Source of the DNA: Akkermansiaceae bacterium
Lineage (GTDB): Bacteria; Verrucomicrobiota; Verrucomicrobiia; Verrucomicrobiales; Akkermansiaceae
Direction of reading: 5' to 3'
Assembly (NCBI GenBank): GCA_028293225.1
Contig: JAQGPE010000686.1
Coordinates: 1-13,621, forward strand
DNA: 13,621 bases
Shown here: positions 1-9,404 of the stretch, in pieces
Numbering within the stretch: position 1 is the stretch's first letter
Layout of the letters: each line of letters starts with the position of its first letter
Notes under the pieces: model-generated
What the model was told of the DNA's origin: nothing
What the model saw: the letters and a program-made list of their open reading frames with translations, nothing else
Databases searched by the model: none
Translations under genes and position numbers: made by a program

Positions 1-11
1 ACGACGAAGAG

Positions 12-629
12 ATGCGAGCTTCCATGGCGAAGCGACCGGACGGCCAGCCCCGCGGGCAAGAGCCGGCGTGGGACGGATCGTGGCTGCTGGGAAGAATCGC
101 CCGCAAGGACGACGAGGCCCTGGAGCAGCTCTACCGGATGTGGTCGGACCGGCTCTACAGCATGGCCCTGCATTGGCTCGGCGACGACGGCGCGGCCGCG
201 GAGGCTCTCCAGGACTGCTTCCTGCGGATCTGGAAAAGAGCCGGCGAATACGATCCGGAAAAGGCCCGCGGCTTCACTTGGGCCGGCATCATCCTGCGGG
301 GCATTTGCCTGGATGCCCTGCGCCGCCGGAAGTCCCGGCCAAAGATATGGGAAGAAGGGACCCGGAGCGTGGCTCTGGAGATGCCCTCAGGCAGCGCCGG
401 CGCGGAAGATCTCTTTTTCCGCGACACGGTGAGTCAGGTCAGAAAGGCACTGGAACAACTGGGAGGACAGGAGACGGAAAGCATCCGGGCCGCCCTGTTC
501 GACCCCGGAACCGTCCAGGACCACGCGGAGCGTTGGGGGGTCCCGGTGGCGACCGCCAAAACAAGAATTTATCGTGCGATGGACAAACTCAGAAGCATGT
601 TGGGACATCTGAAAGGGGGCTTGGAATGA
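12..629 (+). CDS. ECF-type RNA polymerase sigma-70 factor
   Basis: Encodes a sigma factor of about 205 residues, the usual size of extracytoplasmic-function sigma factors, which direct RNA polymerase to a small set of promoters. Region 2 is visible at residues 35-107: an LYxMA helix, then GDDGAAAEALQDCFLRIW (the conserved aspartate/glutamate and IW of region 2.2), then a basic LDALRRRKSRP end. Region 4 (about 140-200) is a helix-turn-helix with GVPVATAKTRIYRAMDKLR, matching the family pattern G-P-x-T-x-K-x-R-x-x-R-A. The usual 'LSYEEIA' stretch before it is divergent. The stop overlaps the start of the next gene (ATGA), so the two are translationally coupled. The start is uncertain: ATG at 12 and ATG at 24 both lack a good ribosome binding site, and the frame is open to the left edge, so it may begin outside the window. 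Confidence 0.88.
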   Translation: MRASMAKRPDGQPRGQEPAWDGSWLLGRIARKDDEALEQLYRMWSDRLYSMALHWLGDDGAAAEALQDCFLRIWKRAGEYDPEKARGFTWAGIILRGICLDALRRRKSRPKIWEEGTRSVALEMPSGSAGAEDLFFRDTVSQVRKALEQLGGQETESIRAALFDPGTVQDHAERWGVPVATAKTRIYRAMDKLRSMLGHLKGGLE

Positions 630-1876
630 AAGAGCGCAAACACGAAGACGCAGTGCTGCGATCCCTCGGAATCCTGCCGGACCGCGACGCCGCCAACAGC
701 GATCCGAGCTTTCTGAAAAACCCCGAACTGACTGCCGAAGCCCGGACGGCCCGCGAAACAGTGGTCGATACCTGGCTGGCGGTCTCTCCGCTTCAGGTGG
801 CCCCGCCGGGCATTCTGGAAGGGATCATGACAAAGGTGCGGCCGAAGATGGAGACGGCAACACCCCGGCGCCGAATCACCTGGCCTTTGGCGCTCGCAGC
901 GACCGGCTGGGCGGCGGCGCTGGCTCTCGGGCTGATGCTGGTGAACCGGGAAAATGTCTCCCGGACTTTATCGACCGGAACCGAGTCCGGCGAAAGGCAC
1001 TCCAAGCCTGAACGGCTTCAAGAGAAGGAACTTTCCGGAGCACCGGTCAGGACAGGTCCCACGCCCTCGGCCGCCGACCGGAAAATGCAGGATGAAATCG
1101 CGCGCCTGAAACGCTCCATCGAGGAGCAGGAGAGCCACGGGTCCCTTCCGCGGGTACGTGGACTGGCTGCTCCGGGCATGGTCGCAGCCACTCCGGAAAA
1201 GGCCCGTGACGACCTCCGGCGCGTTCTGGTTGATGCGCTGCGCTCCTCTCTGGAAGCAGAGACCGGAGCCCCTGGTGATCCCGCGGCGCTGGTGATCGAG
1301 CGGGGCTGGCTGCCAGCCGGATTCCCACCAATCGAGGACAGCCAGATCATCCGCCACCGCCATTTCCCGGAAGAGGACTATCAGCAATATGGACTGATGA
1401 AGACCGGCGAGGATACTTACTACGACTCCAGTAACAAATTGATCTGGGAGCGGGATCCCGACAGCCGCGGCTTCATCGGACGCAAGGCCGCGCCTACCGA
1501 CAAGGCTCCGGAAATCAAAACGGAAAACGCCGACCCGAAGCTCCAGCCACAGAAGTCCACAGTTCCTCAGAAGCTGGCGCAGAATCCTCCCAGCGGCATC
1601 CTCATCGAAGATCCCGATTCCCGGAGCGCCACCGCGGTGGTCGAGGGAGTTGCTCCCGCCTCGGAGGGCACCTCCCAGGTCGCGGTGTTTACCTTGTCTT
1701 CCGGTCAGTCGGTGTCTCTGACGGTCAACTCCTCAATGTTCTCGTCATCCGGCACCTTGATGATTCCGATGTCGGTCGATCCCGCCGGGGTATCCCTGGG
1801 CGTCTCCAATTTCCAACTCCAGACCCGCAACAATGCCGGAGCGGTAATCGAAACGCTGATCCAAGGCTTGAACTGA
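626..1876 (+). CDS. Probable membrane-anchored anti-sigma factor
   Basis: A 416-residue protein whose ATG overlaps the sigma factor stop by four bases, with a purine-rich GAAAGGGGG ribosome binding site just upstream. The same frame is open much further upstream, but that part lies inside the sigma gene and is not real. Seen in the protein: a soluble N-terminus (1-84), one hydrophobic segment (about 85-106), a short coiled-coil-like stretch (152-169), and a long polar C-terminal part with a Ser/Val-rich beta-like end (335-410). The short motif DPDSR occurs twice (277-281 and 329-333). There is no HxxxCxxC zinc motif, so it is not a classical ZAS anti-sigma factor. The role is inferred from the coupling to an ECF sigma gene and from the topology: cytosolic N-terminus to hold the sigma factor, periplasmic C-terminus to sense. 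The C-terminal domain is not one I recognise. Confidence 0.72.
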   Translation: MKERKHEDAVLRSLGILPDRDAANSDPSFLKNPELTAEARTARETVVDTWLAVSPLQVAPPGILEGIMTKVRPKMETATPRRRITWPLALAATGWAAALALGLMLVNRENVSRTLSTGTESGERHSKPERLQEKELSGAPVRTGPTPSAADRKMQDEIARLKRSIEEQESHGSLPRVRGLAAPGMVAATPEKARDDLRRVLVDALRSSLEAETGAPGDPAALVIERGWLPAGFPPIEDSQIIRHRHFPEEDYQQYGLMKTGEDTYYDSSNKLIWERDPDSRGFIGRKAAPTDKAPEIKTENADPKLQPQKSTVPQKLAQNPPSGILIEDPDSRSATAVVEGVAPASEGTSQVAVFTLSSGQSVSLTVNSSMFSSSGTLMIPMSVDPAGVSLGVSNFQLQTRNNAGAVIETLIQGLN

Positions 1877-1882
1877 ACGGAA

Positions 1883-4687
1883 TCAATCACTCCTGTCCGG
1901 CTCGAACAGCTTCTTAATGACATCCGCAAACCGGTTGTAAAAGAAGCCGAGCAACACCAGGGCGGCGCCCAGTGCCAGGAAGGCCACGATCCGGACAAAC
2001 GCGCCAAGATCCCAGACGTCCGAAATAAACAATTTGCCCATGGCAACCCCCAGGACGGCAAAGCCGGTGTGACGCAGCATCGCCAGCTTCCGCCACAGCC
2101 CCACGCTGACCGCGCTGAAACCCAGCGCCGCCCACATGACCACCACCGGCTTCCAGCCGAAGCTCCATACCTCCAGCAGGGTCGACCAAACCGCCAGCAG
2201 AGTCATCCCCACCCACAGCAGAAGATCGCGGGCCACGCGTTCCGGTTGCGTCCTGGCACGCTTCATGAAACCCAGCGCCAGAGCCGCAAGAACGACCACC
2301 CACCCCACGGGCGATGGCACTGGCGAGATCTCAGTCCACGGACCATCCACCGCCCGCGCCACAAACCAGGAGATGGAAATCCCCAGAAAACCGGTCATCT
2401 CGGAATAAAGGGAATGGGCTTCCTTCCGCATCGCGAAAGCGCCCAGAACCAGCGCCGTCAACCCGGTCACATCGCCCCACTCCTCCGGCCAGACCTGCCG
2501 GCAGGCCAGCCACCAGCTAGCCGCGGCGGCAAATCGCGAAATCCCATGCGTGATGAGGAGGGCCTCGTCCACCGGCCGGTCCTTTCTTACCGGCAGAGTC
2601 ATTGCCAGCACTCCCAGGGAGGCAGCCACGGCGACGAAATAGTAGCCCGTCGAATGGCTCATCCATTGGAGGAGGAAGAGGAACGGCAGCAGCAGAGCTC
2701 CCGAAATGCACAGTTGATGCGCGCGCAGCGCAAAGCGGCCCAGTGCCGCCAGAGCGACGGCAGCCAGCCCGGTCGTGAGGATCTTGGACTCGGTCGTAAG
2801 ATCGGAAAGCAGGATCGTCCCCCCGATTGCCGCTGTCACCAGAACCAGCGTCACGATCCGCGCGCCGGATCTCAACCACTTCAGCGCCTCCGTCTCCACC
2901 GCCGGGTCGTGGGCCACATGCCGCCAAAGCCAGTGCGTCGCAATCGACAGGAGACCTACCGCAATCCCAGAGCCCATGGAAGTTGGATGGCCGACGAAGG
3001 CGCTGAGCCCGGCGGCATAGATTCCAAAAGCCAGTGAAATGAGGCCAGCCTCGGGCAGCAGTTTCCTGCGGTCCACCCAGAGGTACCCTCCCGCCACGAA
3101 CAGGCTCGTGATCGCTGCGGATACGGGCTTCCAGGCAGCAGGCAATCGGTCGCAGAAGTCGAACAACAGCACTCCGCTGCCCAGCGACAGAAGCAGGCAG
3201 GCCATTCCGCGGGAAAGGTCCTGACGAACTTTGACGACCGTTGGCAGATCGCAGCCAATCCGCAGGAAGACGCCCGCCGCCATCACCAAGCCCGCCACCA
3301 GCGCATTGCTCCACAACGGTGCGTCCTGGAGTCCCAGCAAGCACAGGCAGACGGCTCCGATCCCGGTCGCCGAACTAAAGGTCAGTTCCGACCGTCCGCC
3401 GAATCGGGAGAATGCCGCCGCAAGCGCCGCCGACTGGATGGCAAGGCCGAGCGCGAGTTGGTAACCCTCCAGTTTCACCACCACGGCAAGCGTGATCGCC
3501 GCCAGCCCCTGGGCAAAAAACAGCCCGCCGAAGCCCTGCCGGGCCGGACGCGTGATGCCGACCGCCAAGAGCACCGCGCCGAATGCCGCGGCCACCAGCC
3601 AGTAGTCTTCGTGGCCATTGATCCGGTGCCAGATGCCGGAGAACAGCAGGAAAAACGCGACATTGTTGGCCGAGGCAAAGAACGACTTCGCCCGCTGGGA
3701 GAGCTTCAATTCCAGGCTCGGCCGGACCAGCACCGAAGCGGTAAAGACCGCCCAAACCGGCGGCAGGAACCACAGGCTGGCCGGATCCTCCACCGGGCGG
3801 CCACCGATGACCTGCCACCAGAAGAACGACAGATAGCTGCCAGCCATCGCCACGATGCCGGGACCCGCCCACCCGCCGCGCAGCATCATCACCACGCCTG
3901 CCAAGGCCAGGGCCAGGTTTGAGACCGAAGAGAGCCAGCCCAGCGGCTGCAATACCGTGGAGTACGACGCCAGTAGAAGCCCCATGACCCCGATGATCCG
4001 CGACCGCCACGCCAGCGACAGGCTGGTGATCCCGCCCGCCGCCACAAACACCAGCAGGGCTCCCACAACCGGCGACTCGATCACCCGCAACCGCGGCACA
4101 TGATGAGCGGCAAAGGTGCACCAATAGCCGAAAGCCAGCCCGCCGGCCAAAAGCACCTCGCCAAACAGAGCGGTGGACTCCTTCTTCCGGACAAAGATCC
4201 CGGTCCCAGCCAGAATCCCCGCACCACTGTAGAGAAACAGCAGCTTCAGGATCGGCGGCAGCTTGTGGACGAAATTCTGGTAGGCGAAATTCCCCAGCAG
4301 AACCAGGCCAGTGACCAGCACCGCCACCCCGATCCGGCCGAGCCAGACCCGTCCCAGCAGCATTTCGAAAGACTTCTCCCCAACCGCTGCTGGAACCACA
4401 ACCGCTGGCAGAGGCCGAACCCGCTCATGAACCGGCTCGGCCTGTGGCGCTTCGGCAGCGAAAACCGGTACCTCCTCCAAAACCGGCACTCCCTCTTCCA
4501 CCGGAATCTCCACCTCGGGAGCCACCCCGGCGGACGGAGCAGCCTGCTCCAGCAGGCGACCGGCCAGATCCTCGATCGCCATCTTCAAATACCCCATCTG
4601 GGAGGTTTGGCTTCGCTGCAGCGCCTCCAACCGGGCTTTCAGCTGATCCAATTCGCGTTGTAGCTGCTGGCGGTCGGGGTCGGTCAC
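1883..4687 (-). CDS. DUF2339 family polytopic membrane protein
   Basis: A 934-residue integral membrane protein. Residues 1-48 are a charged coiled coil (QLQRELDQLKARLEALQ). Residues 50-105 are a Pro/Glu/Val-rich linker. From residue 107 comes FEMLLGRVWLGRIGVAVLVTG, the hallmark opening of DUF2339, where a 'G-x-x-W-L-x-x-I-G' turn precedes the first membrane helix. More than 20 hydrophobic segments follow to the end, and the tail is short and charged (NRFADVIKKLFEPDRSD). The family is widespread in bacteria and its function is unknown; a role in envelope maintenance or transport would be a guess. The start is a GTG with no clear ribosome binding site. The next methionine is residue 31, so the N-terminus is uncertain. 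The gene converges on the anti-sigma gene with only 6 bp between stops, and it is divergent from the thioredoxin gene. Confidence 0.9.
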   Translation of the reverse strand: MTDPDRQQLQRELDQLKARLEALQRSQTSQMGYLKMAIEDLAGRLLEQAAPSAGVAPEVEIPVEEGVPVLEEVPVFAAEAPQAEPVHERVRPLPAVVVPAAVGEKSFEMLLGRVWLGRIGVAVLVTGLVLLGNFAYQNFVHKLPPILKLLFLYSGAGILAGTGIFVRKKESTALFGEVLLAGGLAFGYWCTFAAHHVPRLRVIESPVVGALLVFVAAGGITSLSLAWRSRIIGVMGLLLASYSTVLQPLGWLSSVSNLALALAGVVMMLRGGWAGPGIVAMAGSYLSFFWWQVIGGRPVEDPASLWFLPPVWAVFTASVLVRPSLELKLSQRAKSFFASANNVAFFLLFSGIWHRINGHEDYWLVAAAFGAVLLAVGITRPARQGFGGLFFAQGLAAITLAVVVKLEGYQLALGLAIQSAALAAAFSRFGGRSELTFSSATGIGAVCLCLLGLQDAPLWSNALVAGLVMAAGVFLRIGCDLPTVVKVRQDLSRGMACLLLSLGSGVLLFDFCDRLPAAWKPVSAAITSLFVAGGYLWVDRRKLLPEAGLISLAFGIYAAGLSAFVGHPTSMGSGIAVGLLSIATHWLWRHVAHDPAVETEALKWLRSGARIVTLVLVTAAIGGTILLSDLTTESKILTTGLAAVALAALGRFALRAHQLCISGALLLPFLFLLQWMSHSTGYYFVAVAASLGVLAMTLPVRKDRPVDEALLITHGISRFAAAASWWLACRQVWPEEWGDVTGLTALVLGAFAMRKEAHSLYSEMTGFLGISISWFVARAVDGPWTEISPVPSPVGWVVVLAALALGFMKRARTQPERVARDLLLWVGMTLLAVWSTLLEVWSFGWKPVVVMWAALGFSAVSVGLWRKLAMLRHTGFAVLGVAMGKLFISDVWDLGAFVRIVAFLALGAALVLLGFFYNRFADVIKKLFEPDRSD

Positions 4688-4786
4688 GGGAAGCTCAGGC
4701 TAGCACGCCCACGGGAGCGCCCGTCATCGATTCACCCACATTCATCAGCGATTTCCTCAATGATTACCAAACCGATTCATTCACTG

Positions 4787-4805
4787 CTCTTTGTCAGACA
4801 AAGAG
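4787..4805. promoter_or_regulatory. Perfect 9-1-9 palindrome, candidate operator
   Basis: CTCTTTGTC, a central A, then GACAAAGAG: a perfect inverted repeat with a 1-base centre. It lies 99 bp before the GTG of the DUF2339 gene (minus strand) and 99 bp before the ATG of the thioredoxin gene (plus strand), midway between the two divergent genes. This symmetry and position fit a dimeric regulator's binding site controlling one or both. The regulator is not in the window. Confidence 0.5.
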
Positions 4806-4818
4806 TTGGAATTTCAAA

Positions 4819-4844
4819 CCGGGAGGATTTTCTTCACTTCCCGG
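4819..4844 (+). promoter_or_regulatory. Hairpin upstream of the thioredoxin gene
   Basis: CCGGGAGG and CTTCCCGG pair over 8 bp (one G-U wobble) around a 10-base loop. An A-rich stretch follows, so it is not a standard terminator on this strand. It lies 60 bp before the thioredoxin ATG. A TTATAA at 4878-4883 could be the -10 box of that gene, but no convincing -35 box is seen. The rest of the 217-bp intergenic region shows a short ACGGG-AGCG-CCCGT hairpin (4711-4724) and two copies of CGATTCA (4728-4734 and 4773-4779). Confidence 0.3.
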
Positions 4845-4904
4845 GAAAAAATCCATAAATTCCATAGAGCGGCGGCGTTATAAGTCCGTCAAACATCTAC
4901 TCCT

Positions 4905-5417
4905 ATGAAGTTCGCACACTCTCTCGCTCTCCTGGCCGCCTGCGCGGTGCCGGTTTTCGCCGCTGACAAGAAGAAGGAAGAAGCCGCTCCGCTTCCAAAC
5001 GCTTCCGTCAGCCAGATCCAGTTCACCCCGGTGGTGAATGAAGTTCCTTTCGACAAGGCCTCCCTCGAAGGCAAAGTCGTCGTCGTCGACGAGTGGGGCG
5101 TCAATTGCGGCCCCTGCATCGCCAGCCTTCCCGAAATGGCCAAGATGGCCAAGAGCCTCGAGTCCAAGGGCGTGGCCTTCGTGGGAATCGAAGTGCAGCA
5201 CGGCACCAACGACCAGATCAACAAGCTCCTGAAGGACGCCCACGTGAAGTACCCGGTGATGGCCGGCGGCTCTTCCGGAGTTTCTTCCAGCTACATTCCC
5301 CACGTCTGCATCTTCGGCGTGGACGGCAAGCTGGTCTGGCACGGCAATCCTGGCGACGACGGCTTCAAGAAGTCTCTCCGTGAGGCCATGAAGGATGTCG
5401 TCGTGGCCAAGAAGTAA
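4905..5417 (+). CDS. Secreted TlpA-like thioredoxin-fold protein
   Basis: A 170-residue thiol-disulfide oxidoreductase-like protein exported to the periplasm. Residues 1-19 form a Sec signal peptide (MKF, a hydrophobic core, then VFAA with cleavage near A19/A20), followed by a Lys/Glu-rich linker. The thioredoxin fold starts near residue 45. LEGKVVVVDEWGVNCGPC carries the CGPC active site at C68 and C71, where WGVN replaces the usual WATW. The cis-proline is P132 in SYIPHVCIF, and GVDGKLVWHGNPG is the final beta hairpin typical of the TlpA/AhpC-TSA group. A third cysteine (C135) lies beside the cis-proline. It probably reduces periplasmic disulfides, for example in cytochrome maturation, but the partner is not visible. 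No Shine-Dalgarno sequence precedes the ATG; the signal peptide fixes the start. It is a single-gene unit closed by the terminator downstream. Confidence 0.9.
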   Translation: MKFAHSLALLAACAVPVFAADKKKEEAAPLPNASVSQIQFTPVVNEVPFDKASLEGKVVVVDEWGVNCGPCIASLPEMAKMAKSLESKGVAFVGIEVQHGTNDQINKLLKDAHVKYPVMAGGSSGVSSSYIPHVCIFGVDGKLVWHGNPGDDGFKKSLREAMKDVVVAKK

Positions 5418-5448
5418 CCGGTTCCCGGTTCACCTTCCGTTTCTTTTC

Positions 5449-5482
5449 AGCGCCGTCCCGGGAAACCGGCACGGCGCTTTTT
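5449..5482 (+). terminator. Rho-independent terminator of the thioredoxin gene
   Basis: AGCGCCGT (5449-5456) pairs with ACGGCGCT (5471-5478). Inside, after a C-C mismatch, CCGG (5458-5461) pairs with CCGG (5466-5469) around a GAAA tetraloop. TTTT follows directly. It lies 31 bp after the thioredoxin stop codon. Strong stem, stable tetraloop and T-tract together make this a clear intrinsic terminator. Confidence 0.88.
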
Positions 5483-5570
5483 CGCGCCCCGGCGCCATTC
5501 GTAGAATCCCTCCTAAGCCGATAAGGGTTTTTGCTCTCTGTGACCGGACTTTTTCTGTTAATTAAGCATT

Positions 5571-5590
5571 CGATCCGAGCACCGATCCGA
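5571..5590 (+). repeat. Short direct repeat at the start codon of the CPC protein gene
   Basis: CGATCCGA occurs at 5571-5578 and again at 5583-5590, a 12-base period, and the last A is the first base of the ATG. No Shine-Dalgarno sequence is present here. The repeat could be a protein-binding site or chance. The stretch 5483-5589 contains an AT-rich patch (5551-5570) that may hold the promoter, but no clean -35/-10 pair is seen. Confidence 0.35.
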
Positions 5591-6189
5591 TGCGTTTCCA
5601 AAAGCTTGTCCAGAACCTCGTCATTCCCACGGGAATCGCGCTGTGGCTGGTCGCACTCGGTTTCGGCTTTCACCGGCTGGCGGCGTATTCGCTGCGTCCG
5701 GGGGAAACGCCGGCGGTGATCGTCACGGATTGGCCCGCCGGCCTGCCGATCGAACGCTCCAGCGGACCGCCGACCCTGATCGTGACCCTGCATCCGGAGT
5801 GTCCGTGTTCGAAAGCCACCCTGACGGAATTGCAGCGCATCGCCGCCAGCACCCCCTCACTCCGTCTCTACGCGGTCTTCGAAACCTACGACGCCCTCCC
5901 TGAAGAGATCCACGGCAGCGCCCTGTGGCGCCAGGCGACCGCGATCCAAGGCCTGAATGCGATGATCGACGCGGAAGGCAAAATCGCCGCCCAACTCGGC
6001 AACAAAACCTCCGGCGAGGTCCGTCTTTTTTCTTCCCAGGGCACCCTCCTGTTCAGCGGTGGCATCACGGCCTCACGCGGCCACTCCGGAGAAAATCCCG
6101 CCAGCGACGCGGTGATCGCCCTCGCATCCGGATCATCGACCACCCCCCAACTCCACGTTCCCACCTTCGGGTGCGTACTGGATCGATAG
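5590..6189 (+). CDS. Membrane-anchored thioredoxin-fold protein with CPC motif (RedB-like)
   Basis: A 199-residue protein with one N-terminal membrane segment (about 12-30) and a periplasmic domain. The domain has a beta strand, TLIVTLHPECPCSKATLTEL, with C71 and C73 in a CPC arrangement where thioredoxins have CxxC, then an alpha helix. It ends with the motif GGITASRGHSGENPASDAV (about 157-175) and a cysteine four residues from the C-terminus (C196). From memory, proteins with the HP-x-CPCS and GGIT-x-SRGH motifs are sometimes annotated RedB; their biochemical role is not established. The gene sits 9 bp before the histidine kinase, so the two are very likely co-transcribed and may share a signalling job, for example redox or metal sensing. 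That link is inference. Confidence 0.7.
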   Translation: MRFQKLVQNLVIPTGIALWLVALGFGFHRLAAYSLRPGETPAVIVTDWPAGLPIERSSGPPTLIVTLHPECPCSKATLTELQRIAASTPSLRLYAVFETYDALPEEIHGSALWRQATAIQGLNAMIDAEGKIAAQLGNKTSGEVRLFSSQGTLLFSGGITASRGHSGENPASDAVIALASGSSTTPQLHVPTFGCVLDR

Positions 6190-6198
6190 CCCCGCCCG

Positions 6199-8100
<1,902 letters not shown>

Positions 8101-8232
8101 CCGGTCAATAAAGCCCAGCTCTGCCTGGCTCTGGCCCGGGCCCTCCAGGCGGTTCCGTCGGTCGGCGGCCTGCCGTTCCGCACGCTGGTAGTGCCCGCCC
8201 AACCCCAGGTCCTGTTGGCGGTGGAGTACCCC

Positions 8233-8616
8233 ATGCGGATCCTGCTCGCCGAAGACAATCTGGTGAATCAGAAGGTCGCCAAGCTCCTGCTCGCCAGGCT
8301 GGGCTATGAGACAGACGTCGTCGCTGACGGTCTTGAGGTGATCGAAGCGGTTCACCGGCGCCGTTACGACTGCATCCTGATGGACGTGCAGATGCCAAAT
8401 ATGGATGGCCTGGAAGCCACCCGCCAGATCCGAGCCCAGTTTCCAGACGCCAATCTCCTGCAGATCATCGCCCTGACCGCCCACGCCCGCGAGAGCGACC
8501 ACAAGGCCTGCCTGCTGGCCGGGATGGACGACTACCTGCCGAAGCCGCTCCGGCCGGTGCAACTGGAACAGAAACTGCGACTGGCGGGAGCGAGGGTTCG
8601 CCAAGCCGCCATCTGA
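8233..8616 (+). CDS. Receiver domain, C-terminal fragment of the split hybrid kinase
   Basis: A complete CheY-like receiver of about 127 residues in the same frame as the kinase upstream. It has the acidic pocket E-D in LLAEDNLVNQKVA, phospho-acceptor aspartate at 8383-8385 in MDVQMPNMDG, the threonine in ALTAHA, and the lysine at 8542-8544 in LPKP. These residues correspond to the second receiver of BarA/LuxQ-type hybrid kinases. No output domain follows. If the amber codon is real, this part could only be made by read-through or by starting again. ATG 8233 is preceded by GGTGGAG with a 6-base spacing, an unusually good ribosome binding site for this window; GTG 8191 is an alternative start. 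The segment 8101-8232 encodes the tail of the first receiver and the linker. A stand-alone single-domain response regulator is therefore possible but unproven. Confidence 0.7.
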   Translation: MRILLAEDNLVNQKVAKLLLARLGYETDVVADGLEVIEAVHRRRYDCILMDVQMPNMDGLEATRQIRAQFPDANLLQIIALTAHARESDHKACLLAGMDDYLPKPLRPVQLEQKLRLAGARVRQAAI

Positions 8617-8714
8617 AAAATTCCCCGGCCCAGCCAGCGGCAGGAGCTCTATCGAATTGCGGCGCGCCTTCGCACGACGACATCAAGACCCACCCAACTC
8701 GAGAAAAAGACCGG

Positions 8715-9272
8715 ATGTTGAACGAAGACGGCGCCAGGATCATTCCGCGAAGGACCCCGGAATCGGCAGCCATGTTGGCCAGCGTCAAACGCGCCATGGC
8801 GATCACGCCGGCTCTCAACCGGCTGACGTTCGCCGATGCGGACGAAATCCGCACCCTGTTCAGCGATCTGACCGGCCAGGAAATCGACGAGAGCTTTTCG
8901 CTGATCCCGCCATTCTACACCACCGGCGGTGAGAATATCCGCGTCGGGCGCAATGTATTCATCAACCAGAATTGCACCATGTACGACCTCGGCGGGATCG
9001 ACATCGCCGATGACGTGATGATCGGGCCGAACGTGAGCATCATCACATCGAGCCATCCGGTTGAACCTTCGCAACGGCGCGCTTCCGTGATCGCAAAACC
9101 GATCGTGATTGAGAAAAACGTCTGGATCGCCGCCGGCGCAACCCTCATCGGTGGCGTAACCGTGGGGGAGAATTCGGTCGTCGCAGCAGGTTCGGTAGTC
9201 ACCAGGGACGTTCCCCCGAATACGCTGGTCGGAGGAAATCCGGCAAGAGTCATTCGTTCGATTGACGGCTGA
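8715..9272 (+). CDS. Sugar O-acetyltransferase of the maltose/galactoside (LacA/Maa/NodL) type
   Basis: A 185-residue cytoplasmic enzyme that transfers acetyl from acetyl-CoA to a sugar hydroxyl; family members have about 185-200 residues. The N-terminal helical Mac domain covers roughly 15-60. A left-handed parallel beta helix of hexapeptide repeats follows (GGENIRVGRN, FINQNC, GGIDIADDVMIGPNV). The catalytic histidine is H114 in TSSHPVEPSQR. The C-terminal coils are VIEKNVWIAAGATLIGGVTVGENSVVAAGSVV and end in VPPNTLVGGNPARVI, the classic family signature. It is one chain of a homotrimer in known relatives. The real substrate cannot be told from sequence; cell-surface or exopolysaccharide sugars are as likely as free disaccharides. 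Ninety-eight bp separate it from the split kinase and nothing notable is seen there. The ATG has only a weak purine-rich stretch upstream. Confidence 0.92.
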   Translation: MLNEDGARIIPRRTPESAAMLASVKRAMAITPALNRLTFADADEIRTLFSDLTGQEIDESFSLIPPFYTTGGENIRVGRNVFINQNCTMYDLGGIDIADDVMIGPNVSIITSSHPVEPSQRRASVIAKPIVIEKNVWIAAGATLIGGVTVGENSVVAAGSVVTRDVPPNTLVGGNPARVIRSIDG

Positions 9273-9275
9273 GCG

Positions 9276-9339
9276 ACGATCTGGACGGAAGACCGAAACC
9301 GAAACGTCAAACCCGCCACGACCGATCTCTCCAGATCGT
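9276..9339 (+). repeat. Alternative-pairing inverted repeats between acetyltransferase and phospholipase genes
   Basis: ACGATCTGGA (9276-9285) is the exact reverse complement of TCCAGATCGT (9330-9339), giving a 10-bp stem with a 44-base loop. The same downstream arm can also form a tight hairpin with CGATCT at 9323-9328 around the tetraloop CTCC. The two structures exclude each other. There is no T-tract, so it is not a clear terminator. It sits directly after the acetyltransferase stop. Confidence 0.35.
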
Positions 9340-9404
9340 TCCCATTTCGCCATTCCGGTGCCGCAGAAATCGTGGCAACCTCACCAGGAATCCCCCGTCT
9401 TTCC

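Noticed and set aside
68..625. A frame-open extension of the anti-sigma gene far upstream, through the sigma factor gene
   Set aside because: The translated extension is Arg/Gly/Pro-rich without any domain and lies entirely over the sigma factor, which has clear region 2 and 4 motifs. The ATG at 626 has a good ribosome binding site.
2069..4663. Long plus-strand open frames opposite the DUF2339 gene
   Set aside because: They have the Arg/Pro/Gln/His-rich composition of antisense frames in GC-rich genes and no recognisable domain, while the minus-strand frame is a continuous 934-residue membrane protein.
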